Assembly: GCA_947492385.1 (NCBI GenBank)
Contig: CANLMX010000009.1
Coordinates: forward strand, 1-61,601
Origin: Planctomycetaceae bacterium
GTDB lineage: Bacteria; Planctomycetota; Phycisphaerae; Phycisphaerales; SM1A02
DNA length: 61,601 nt
Direction of reading: 5' to 3'
How positions within the stretch are numbered: the stretch's first letter is position 1; the number at the start of each line of letters is the position of its first letter. A program made the position numbers and the translations under genes. A model generated the notes under the pieces. It had not been told where the DNA came from, did no database searches, and saw only the letters and a program-made list of their open reading frames with translations. Positions 34,797-41,966 of the stretch are shown here, in pieces.

Positions 34797-36188
34797 TCAG
34801 CGTTCGCAGAGTCCCACGATTGAGTCGTGCACGGCGGTCACGTGCACCGCGCCGGCGGGCAGGTGGTCGAGGCCATCGGCGATGAGGATGGGCGAGTGGG
34901 GCGAATCGCGTTCGACGCGGCCGTGGCTCCCGCGCACCAGCGATTCGTCGAGCGGCACGGTCTCCAGCAGCACACGGAATCCCAGTTTCCTTCTCGCAAG
35001 CCGCGCGCCCACGTACAGCGCCGGCGACCGGATCGCGGGGTCCATGAAGAGTTCGAGCGGGTCGTACCCAGGCTTGCGGTGGATGTCGACCGTGCGCGCA
35101 TAGTCGGGTGCGCGCGCATGGTCTTCCCACCACCGGTATGCGAACCATGCACCAGGCGCCGCCACGGCCACCAGCTCGCCTGCGCGCGCGTGCGCGATGC
35201 CGGCGGCGGACTGGGCGTCACGGTCGAGCACGCGCTCGACCCCCGGCATCGACTCGATGAGCGCGCGGACCGCGGCGAGGTCCTCGGGACGGCGGACGTA
35301 CACATGCGCCGCCTGGTGGTCGCACACGGCGAATGCCGCGCTTTCCCCGGCGTCGAGCAGGTCGCGACCATCCTCGGTGCGCGTGGCGAGAAACCCGGCT
35401 TCGCGCAGCATCACGTTGGGAAGCACGGCCCTCGAGACCGGCTCGATGCCGTACTCGCTGACGACCATCACGCGCACCCCTCGCTCGGCGAAGAACCGCT
35501 CGAGCCCGGCGAACACGCGGTCGAGTTCGCGGATCTCGGCGTCGCAGCGGGCATCTCCGGGGCCGAACTTCTGCAGGCAGTAGTCCAGGTGCGGCAGGTA
35601 GACCAGCTGCAACGCGGGTTGCACGCGGTCCTCGACGCGCATCGCCGCCTGAGCGATCCACTCGGTGCTGCGGATGTCCGCGGCCGGCCCCCAGAAGTGG
35701 AACAAGGGGAACGGGCCGAGTTCCCGCTGCAGTTCGTCGCGCAGGGCCGCCGGTCGCGTCCAGCAGTCGGGAATCTTGCGTCCGTCGGCCCGATACTGTG
35801 GCCGCGGCGTCACGGCCACGTCGACGCCCGAGTGCATGTTGAACCACCAGAACGAGTTCGCGACGGTCGGCATCGGACGCCCGGCGGCGCGCGCGCGCGC
35901 GCGGAGCGTGTCCCACACCATCGGCCCCGTGACGAGCGCGTTGGACTGCTTCCAGAAGTGGACCTCGTTGAGCGAGCGGTCGAACCAGCCGTTGCCGACG
36001 ATCCCGTGGTGGGAAGGGCGCCGGCCGGTGAGCATCGATGACTGGACGGTGCACGTCACGGCCGGGAAGTCCGGCTCGAGGGTGCGGATGCCGCCGCACC
36101 GCTGCGCGAACGCCTGCAGCGCCGGGGACATCCGGCGCGCGAAGACCGAGGGCGAGAGCCCGACGACGTTCAGGACCGCGACGCGCAC
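34797..36188 (-). CDS. eboF: EboF: alkaline phosphatase/nucleotide pyrophosphatase-superfamily protein
   Basis: A 463-residue protein from GTG 36188. It opens RVAVLNVVGLSPSVF, the standard EboF start, followed by LEPDFPAVTCTVQSSMLTG with likely nucleophile Thr45, and RRPSHHGIVGNGWFDR. Further metal-site residues lie in YLPHLDYCLQKFG and VVSEYGIEPVS. The C-terminus has FAYRWWEDHARAPDYARTVDIHRKPGYD. Length equals the family norm. It overlaps the upstream uracil-DNA glycosylase gene by 19 bases. It is separated by about 19 kb from eboC and 28 kb from eboD. The substrate is unknown; relatives hydrolyse phosphodiesters or pyrophosphates. Confidence 0.87.
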   Translation of the reverse strand: MRVAVLNVVGLSPSVFARRMSPALQAFAQRCGGIRTLEPDFPAVTCTVQSSMLTGRRPSHHGIVGNGWFDRSLNEVHFWKQSNALVTGPMVWDTLRARARAAGRPMPTVANSFWWFNMHSGVDVAVTPRPQYRADGRKIPDCWTRPAALRDELQRELGPFPLFHFWGPAADIRSTEWIAQAAMRVEDRVQPALQLVYLPHLDYCLQKFGPGDARCDAEIRELDRVFAGLERFFAERGVRVMVVSEYGIEPVSRAVLPNVMLREAGFLATRTEDGRDLLDAGESAAFAVCDHQAAHVYVRRPEDLAAVRALIESMPGVERVLDRDAQSAAGIAHARAGELVAVAAPGAWFAYRWWEDHARAPDYARTVDIHRKPGYDPLELFMDPAIRSPALYVGARLARRKLGFRVLLETVPLDESLVRGSHGRVERDSPHSPILIADGLDHLPAGAVHVTAVHDSIVGLCER

Positions 36189-36949
36189 GCAGGCAGGATA
36201 GGTGCGAGCGCGCGATCCACCTGCGGCGCCCAGCCTCGGTTCGCGGCAGGGCTCGCGGGGCTTGGGTGCAGCACCTGGCGCACGTCCGGCAGCTCCCGCG
36301 CCCCGGCCTCGCGCATCGATTCGAGGACGGCCGCCGCACGCGCGGCCGCGAATGCGCCGAACCCGACGACGTGCTGCGGCCGGAGCGCCGCGATCGCGTC
36401 GGCGAGCGCGCGGTCGCATGCTTCCCCGAGCGCGCGCACCGGGCGCGCCGCGGCGCCCGTGCGCGGAAGCTTGTCCGGCGTGAGGTTTGCACCCGACGCC
36501 GCCACGAACGCCAGCGGGCACCAATTCCAGACGAACGCCTCGCGGAAGAACGCCTCGCGCGTCCCGAAGCGATCGCGCGCCCAGTTCCATACGCGCGCAC
36601 CGCTCACCTCGCTGCGCGTGCACGCGAAGCCCTCGACCGGACGCTTCGGATGCGTGCGCTCGGGCGCATCGATCCGCGCGACGCGCGCATCGATCCCCAG
36701 GAAGTCTCGTACCGACGCCACCTCGCCGAACGGCACGCCGGTCTGTGCCATGCCGAAGGGGCCCGGGTTCATCCCGACGAACAGGATGCGCGGCTTGGCC
36801 CGGGCCATGCGCAGGAATGCACGGTGCGCCTCCCACGCGTACTCGAGCGGGTGGTACGTGAACGCGACCGGTGCGCCGAACCGAAGCGTGCCGCACTCCT
36901 CGCGCAGCCGAGCCGCGACGCCCTCGAGCGCGGGAACGCGGCGCGCCAC
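36170..36949 (-). CDS. SMUG1-type uracil-DNA glycosylase
   Basis: A 259-residue protein. Motif 1 is GMNPGPFGMAQTGVPFG, identical in pattern to vertebrate SMUG1, and motif 2 is HPSPASP. Between them are ARVWNWARDRFG, FVWNWCPLAF and VVGFGAFAAARA. It would remove uracil and some oxidised pyrimidines from DNA. SMUG1-like enzymes are known in a limited set of bacteria, so this is a less common choice than UDG family 1 or 4. It starts 4 bases upstream of the DUF481 gene's stop and overlaps eboF by 19 bases. Confidence 0.88.
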   Translation of the reverse strand: MARRVPALEGVAARLREECGTLRFGAPVAFTYHPLEYAWEAHRAFLRMARAKPRILFVGMNPGPFGMAQTGVPFGEVASVRDFLGIDARVARIDAPERTHPKRPVEGFACTRSEVSGARVWNWARDRFGTREAFFREAFVWNWCPLAFVAASGANLTPDKLPRTGAAARPVRALGEACDRALADAIAALRPQHVVGFGAFAAARAAAVLESMREAGARELPDVRQVLHPSPASPAANRGWAPQVDRALAPILPACASRS

Positions 36950-36953
36950 GCGG

Positions 36954-38075
36954 TCAGATCTCCAGGCGCAGGCCCGCGTAGACGCGGATGTCGTTCTGGA
37001 CGTCTCCTGCCGGCACCTGCGACTGGTACTGCCAACGCGCGCCGCCCAGCAGCTTGAGGCCCGGCACGTCGGGCAGCTTCATCGTCCACTCGAGGCGAGC
37101 CAGCATCAGGAAGTCGGTGAAGTCGGCGAAGTCGGGGGTGATCCAGTAGCTGCCCACGATCGCCTGGTTCTCGGTGATGTCCCAGTCCCAGTCGATCGAG
37201 GCGTACAGCTGCGGGTATCCCTCGTTGATGTTGCCGAACTCGTACGTGTAGCCGGCGCCGATCTTGCCGACGAGGTTGGCCGTGGGCTTCTTGAGGATCT
37301 CGTAGCCGAGTCCACCCCAGGCCGAGAGCCGCTGTTCGAAGCCCTGCAGCGGCGCCCACTGCACCTGGCCCTTGGCGAACCACAGGACGCGCGGGTCGGA
37401 CTCGAAATGCTTGTCGTAGATGCTGGAGATCAGCAGGTTGTTGTCGGTGGTGCTTCCGTCGACCGTCTTGAAGAAGTACTCGGCGCTGTTCGCCCACTTC
37501 TCAACGTCCTTGACCTCGTAGATCGCGCCGGCGGCCACGCGGAAGTCCAGCTGCTTGTTCGCCGCGTTGACGTAGTTCACGTTGGCATCGAGGACGAACT
37601 TCCAGGGCGACGGGGGCGGGGGCGGTGCAGCCGGGGCTTCCCCGGCCTTCGCGGCCTGGTCGGCCGGGTTGATGCCGTCGACCGGACGCGGCGCGTCGCT
37701 CACGTCGTTCGCCGCTGGGCCGAGCTCTTCCTTCCGCACCGCATCCGCGGTCTCGGGCTTCGCGGACCCGGCATCCTGCGGAGCGCCCTTCGCGGCGGGT
37801 GCCATGCCCGCGGCCATCGTGGAGATCACCGTGCGCTTCAGCGTGAGTTCGCCGAGCAGCGGGTGCTTCACGGTGACGTTCTCCGCGGTCTCGCCGATGA
37901 GGGTGGCCTTGATGACGTCCCCATTGACGAGCGTCACGGTGACGTCGCCCCCGATCACGGGGGCCGGGGCCGGCGTGGCAGCAGCTGGCGCGGGGGCGGG
38001 AGCATCCTGGGGTGCCGCGAATGCGGCTGCAGGCAGCGTGCCGAACAGCGCACATGCAGCGATGGTGGTCTTCAT
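36954..38075 (-). CDS. DUF481-family outer-membrane-type protein
   Basis: A 373-residue exported protein. The start at 38075 gives the signal KTTIAACALFGTLPAAAFA (ATG 38090 is an alternative). Residues 40-90 form an LSM-like beta domain (VTVTLVNGDVIKATLIGE). After a Pro/Ala linker, residues about 165-373 are beta-strand repeats typical of DUF481 (FVLDANVNYVNAANKQLDFR, YIYDKHFE-like, AWGGLGYEIL, YASIDWDWDITENQAI) and end in a hydrophobic-aromatic pattern (IRVYAGLRLEI) expected of a beta-barrel. It heads the row DUF481-SMUG1-eboF-DUF3299-dus. Confidence 0.8.
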   Translation of the reverse strand: MKTTIAACALFGTLPAAAFAAPQDAPAPAPAAATPAPAPVIGGDVTVTLVNGDVIKATLIGETAENVTVKHPLLGELTLKRTVISTMAAGMAPAAKGAPQDAGSAKPETADAVRKEELGPAANDVSDAPRPVDGINPADQAAKAGEAPAAPPPPPSPWKFVLDANVNYVNAANKQLDFRVAAGAIYEVKDVEKWANSAEYFFKTVDGSTTDNNLLISSIYDKHFESDPRVLWFAKGQVQWAPLQGFEQRLSAWGGLGYEILKKPTANLVGKIGAGYTYEFGNINEGYPQLYASIDWDWDITENQAIVGSYWITPDFADFTDFLMLARLEWTMKLPDVPGLKLLGGARWQYQSQVPAGDVQNDIRVYAGLRLEI

Positions 38076-38207
38076 GGTGTCGGGCCTCATGCCGGGTGTT
38101 CTTCGGGCGCGGCGCCTCCGCGCCGCGCGCGAAGGGTAGCGACTGGACCCGTCAACGGGGTGCGTCCCCGAATGGCCCGCGTCGGGACGGTCGAATACCC
38201 TGTACTC

Positions 38208-39218
38208 ATGGTGCTGTCGCCCGGATTTCCTTCCCTGCGCCGTTCCTGCCTTGCGGTGGCCGCGGTCGCGGCCGTGGTCGGGATGCTCGCCGCGCCCCTC
38301 GGCTGCGCGTCCGGCCCGCAGACGCGCGTCTCCGAGCGCGCCAAGATCCTCCGCGACCAACGCGTCACGCGCGCGCAGCTCGAGGAGATGTCGAACGCGT
38401 TCGCGGACCGGTACTTCACGCTGATTCTCGGCGCCAGCGAGCGGGTCATGCGCGGCAACAAGGACGTGCAGCAGTGCCGCATCATGAACGGCCTCCGTCT
38501 GCTGGGGGTGTCGAGCATGTACGACATCTCGACCTCGCCCGACACGCTCACCCAGCTGGTCGACCAGCTGGTGGTGGTGACGCTCGAGTGCTACTTCTGG
38601 GTCGACTCGGGCCGCTCGCAGAAGATCTGGGGCGAGCGCGCACAGCCCGTCGTCGAGGCGCTCAGGCGCGCGCGCGAGGACGCATGGGCGTTGGCCGCCA
38701 AGGTGTTCACCGACGACCAGCTCGAGGACCTGGACCTCTCGATTGCCACGTGGTGGAGCCGCAACGGAGGAACGGACTTCGTCGCCTACGTCCGCTTCAG
38801 CGAGGTGGCCAGCACGAAGGGCGAGAGCCTCATTGAGCGCGTACGTTCCGGCCAAGGCCTGCTCGAGCCGATCGACCGCGCGACCGAGCAGGCCGAGGAG
38901 GCGCGCTTTGCGCTTGAACGGTCGTTCTTCTGGACCAAGCGCGTCCCGCTCTTCGCCAACTGGCTGGTGATGGCGCTGATGTACGACATCCTCGCGGTCC
39001 CGGACCTCCAGCGCGTGATCACCAGCCTGGAGGTGATCTCGCACACCGCTGCCACCATGCCCGACCGCGTGAACATGGTGAGCGAACGGGTGGGCAGCGT
39101 CGAGCAGACGGCCACGGTCTTGGTCGACCGGGTGTTCAGGAACGTGCTCATCCTGCTGATCACGGTGTTCGTCGGCTTGTACGGCGTGATCCTGCTGCGC
39201 CGGAGGAAGGCATCATGA
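38208..39218 (+). CDS. Lipoprotein with C-terminal membrane helix, unknown function
   Basis: A 336-residue protein. The signal MVLSPGFPSLRRSCLAVAAVAAVVGML ends in a lipobox-like APLGC. The main part is helical (ILRDQRVTRAQLEEMSNAFADRYFTLIL ... EDAWALAAKVFTDDQLEDLDL). A second hydrophobic patch, a coiled-coil-like stretch (MPDRVNMVSERVGSVEQTATVLVDRV) and a C-terminal helix (NVLILLITVFVGLYGVILLRRRKAS) follow. No family was recognised. It shares ATGA with the PstS-like gene, so the products are probably linked. In the order written, segments longer than motifs are not implied to be contiguous. Confidence 0.65.
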   Translation: MVLSPGFPSLRRSCLAVAAVAAVVGMLAAPLGCASGPQTRVSERAKILRDQRVTRAQLEEMSNAFADRYFTLILGASERVMRGNKDVQQCRIMNGLRLLGVSSMYDISTSPDTLTQLVDQLVVVTLECYFWVDSGRSQKIWGERAQPVVEALRRAREDAWALAAKVFTDDQLEDLDLSIATWWSRNGGTDFVAYVRFSEVASTKGESLIERVRSGQGLLEPIDRATEQAEEARFALERSFFWTKRVPLFANWLVMALMYDILAVPDLQRVITSLEVISHTAATMPDRVNMVSERVGSVEQTATVLVDRVFRNVLILLITVFVGLYGVILLRRRKAS

Positions 39219-40432
39219 GTCCATCGAGCCACAGGATCGTGTCGACGGCACTCGCGGCCATTGCGGTGCTCGCGTCCGCGTGCAAGGAGCAGAAGCCCCA
39301 GGCGCCCGCCGCGACGCAGGCGCAGGACCTCCGTGCGGATGGGGCGCTCGTCAACGTCCAGCCCGCGCAGGGACGGCCTGCTCCGACCCCGGGTGCGGAG
39401 CCGCCTGCCGCTCCCGCGGTACCTGCCGCGCCCATGCCAGCGGCGGAAGCCGCGGTCCGTGCCGCGGGGGCCGCGCTCTACTCGCCGGCTTCCGAATACA
39501 CGGAGGAGATCTCGGACATCGTTGCGGGGTTCCCGGCATACGCCTCGAAGCCGGGCATCCCCGCAACCTCGCTGACGATCCGTGGCTCCGACACCATGGG
39601 CCCGTTCCTGGCGAACGCGATCGCGCGCTTCGAGTCGATCTACCCGTCGATCCGCTTCACGCTCCACACCGGCGGGACCGAGCGCGGGCTTGCGTCGCTC
39701 ATGAAGGGCGAGACCCAGGTGGCGGCGATCGCGGGCACCGTCACCGACGCGCAGCGAGCGGCGATCGAATCCGCCTCGGGCATGCGGCTGTTCGTGGTGC
39801 CCGTCGCGATGGATGCCGTGTGCGTCTTCGTGAATGCCGACAACCCGCTCGCATCGATGACGAAGGCGCAGTGCAACGGCCTCTTCTCGATCACGCACTC
39901 GATGGTGCCGCAGCCCATCCTGCGCTGGAGCGAGATCGACCCTTCATCGCCCCTCGGCGACGAGTTTCCGCCCCTCTACCTCACCGACGTCTCGAGCGGG
40001 ACGCTCCGTTCGTTCACCGAGTGGTGCATGCCTGGCGAGGAGATCACCACCATCCTGCGGTTCAACGAGCCCGGTCCGGCTTCGGTGGTCAATGCGTGTT
40101 GCGCATACCGCGCCGCGATCGGCGTGGCGGGCTACGGGATGCGCCAAGCGCGAGCGCGCGCCATCGCGCTCGATGCCGGGGACGGGCGCCCACCCGTGGC
40201 GCCCACGGCGACCACCATCCGCGATCGCTCCTATCCGCTGACGCGGATGCTCAACCTGGCGTTCCTCGCGAAGGACCCCGCATCCGTCGACCCCGCGCTG
40301 GTGCAGTTCCTCCGGTTCCTGTGGTCCGAGGATGGCCAGGACGTCGCCGCGACCGTGAACATCGTGCCCCCCACCCTCGACCTCATGCCGGTCGACGTGA
40401 TCGGCACCCCCACGCTCGACGTGTGGAAGTGA
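39215..40432 (+). CDS. PstS-like phosphate-binding lipoprotein
   Basis: A 405-residue protein whose ATG overlaps the upstream stop (ATGA 39215-39218). A lipobox (LAAIAVLASAC) is followed by an Ala/Pro linker of about 90 residues. The binding-protein part begins LTIRGSDTMGPFLANAIARFE and continues with LHTGGTERGLASLMKGETQ, PVAMDAVCVFVNADNP, DVSSGTLRSFTEWC and TMLNLAF-like repeats. This matches PBP-like phosphate-binding proteins (PstS/SphX type). No pst permease genes are adjacent. It could bind phosphate or another anion. Confidence 0.82.
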   Translation: MSPSSHRIVSTALAAIAVLASACKEQKPQAPAATQAQDLRADGALVNVQPAQGRPAPTPGAEPPAAPAVPAAPMPAAEAAVRAAGAALYSPASEYTEEISDIVAGFPAYASKPGIPATSLTIRGSDTMGPFLANAIARFESIYPSIRFTLHTGGTERGLASLMKGETQVAAIAGTVTDAQRAAIESASGMRLFVVPVAMDAVCVFVNADNPLASMTKAQCNGLFSITHSMVPQPILRWSEIDPSSPLGDEFPPLYLTDVSSGTLRSFTEWCMPGEEITTILRFNEPGPASVVNACCAYRAAIGVAGYGMRQARARAIALDAGDGRPPVAPTATTIRDRSYPLTRMLNLAFLAKDPASVDPALVQFLRFLWSEDGQDVAATVNIVPPTLDLMPVDVIGTPTLDVWK

Positions 40433-41923
40433 CTACGCCATCACGCCGCGGATCGGATCGGCGCCCTCGACGCCCACCAGCTTCTGGTCGAGGCCCGCAT
40501 AGAAGTACGTGAGCGCGTTCGGGTCGAGCCCCAGCAGCGACAGCACCGTCGCGTGCAGGTGCTTCACGTGGTAGCGGTCACCGACGCCCGTCGAGCCGAG
40601 CTCGTCGGTCTCGCCCACGCTCACGCCGCCCTTCACGCCGCCGCCGGCCATCCACATGGTGAAGCCGAACGAGTTGTGGTCGCGGCCCGTGCCCTCAGCG
40701 TACTCGGCGGTCGGCTGGCGGCCGAACTCACCGCCCCACACGACGATGGTCTCGTCGAGCAGGCCTCGCCGTTTCAGGTCCTTGAGCAGCCCGGCGATCG
40801 GCTTGTCGGTCCGGCCCGCGTGGTAGTCGTGGTTCTTCTTCAGGTCGCCGTGCGCGTCCCAGTTGGCGTCGTTGTGCGAGCCGCCCGAGTAGACCTGGAC
40901 GAACCGCACGCCGCGCTCGACGAGTCTTCGCGCGAGCAAGCACTTGCGGCCGAACTCCTCCGTCTCGGGCCGGTCGATTCCATAGAGCTCCTTCGTCTCG
41001 GCGGATTCGCCCTCGAGCTCCACCGCCTCGGGTGCGGTCGACTGCATGCGGTACGCGAGCTCGTAGCTCTCGATGCGGCTCTCGAGCTCGGTGTTTCCGG
41101 TGTGCGCCAATGCGTGGCGCGTGTTCCAGGCCTTCAGCCGGTCCAGCATCCGGCGCTGCAGGTCCTGCGAGCGCGCGGGCGGGTTCGCGAGATCCAGGAT
41201 CGGCGGGCCGTCGCCGCGAAGCACCGTGCCCTGGTAGATGGCCGGCATGTAGCCCGCGCTCCAGTTCTTCGCCCCGCTGATGGGGCCACCGGTGGAGTCG
41301 AGCATCACTACGAAGCCGGGCAGGTTCTGGTTCACGGTGCCCAGCCCGTAGTTCACCCAGCTCCCGAGCGCCGGCGCGCCCCCGAGCAGCTTGCCGCTGT
41401 TCATCATCAACATCGCGCTGCCGTGGATCGGGCTCTCCGCGTACATGCTCTTGATGAACGCGATGTCGTCGACGCACGTCGCCAGGTTCGGGAAGAGGTC
41501 GCTCACCCACGCACCGCACTGCCCGTGCCGGCGGAAGTGCCACTTCGGCCCGACGACGCGCCCCTCGTTGCGGTCGCCGCCGCGGCCCTTCGTCTTCACC
41601 TGGATCGTCTTGCCGTCGAACTTGTACAGCTCCGGCTTGTAGTCGAACGTATCGACATGGCTCGGCCCGCCGTACATGAAGAGGAAGATGACGCTCTTGG
41701 CGCGGCCTCCGACCAGGGGCGGCTTGGGCGCCAGCGGGTTTCCGCCGAGCGGCCCCGGAAGCGGCGTCCTGCCGTCGAACGCCACGGCCTGCCGGGCGAG
41801 GAATCCGTCCTGTGCCAGCATTCCCGCGAGCGCGACGCTCGTGAACGTTCCCCCGGCCTCCCACATGAACTCGCGGCGTGTGTTGCCGCAGAAGGTGTTG
41901 CGCGGTGCGGGGTCGTGGTGCAT
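40433..41923 (-). CDS. DUF1501 family protein (Tat-exported)
   Basis: A 496-residue protein. The start at 41923 gives a twin-arginine signal (NTRREFMWEAGGTFTSVALAGML). The body is a sulfatase-like/DUF1501 protein with KSVIFLFMYGGPSHVDTFDYKP, INIGSAMLMMNSGK-type substrate pocket, GVRFVQVYSGGSHNDANWDAH and LDETIVVWGGEFGRQPT. This family is abundant in planctomycetes and always paired with DUF1549/DUF1553 proteins, as here (gap 43 bases). Its reaction is unknown; a role in sulfated or complex polysaccharide use is often assumed from context. Confidence 0.88.
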   Translation of the reverse strand: MHHDPAPRNTFCGNTRREFMWEAGGTFTSVALAGMLAQDGFLARQAVAFDGRTPLPGPLGGNPLAPKPPLVGGRAKSVIFLFMYGGPSHVDTFDYKPELYKFDGKTIQVKTKGRGGDRNEGRVVGPKWHFRRHGQCGAWVSDLFPNLATCVDDIAFIKSMYAESPIHGSAMLMMNSGKLLGGAPALGSWVNYGLGTVNQNLPGFVVMLDSTGGPISGAKNWSAGYMPAIYQGTVLRGDGPPILDLANPPARSQDLQRRMLDRLKAWNTRHALAHTGNTELESRIESYELAYRMQSTAPEAVELEGESAETKELYGIDRPETEEFGRKCLLARRLVERGVRFVQVYSGGSHNDANWDAHGDLKKNHDYHAGRTDKPIAGLLKDLKRRGLLDETIVVWGGEFGRQPTAEYAEGTGRDHNSFGFTMWMAGGGVKGGVSVGETDELGSTGVGDRYHVKHLHATVLSLLGLDPNALTYFYAGLDQKLVGVEGADPIRGVMA

Positions 41924-41966
41924 GGGCGGCTCGGGTTCGGGGGCCGGCGGTCCGGCGTCGGTCGGT

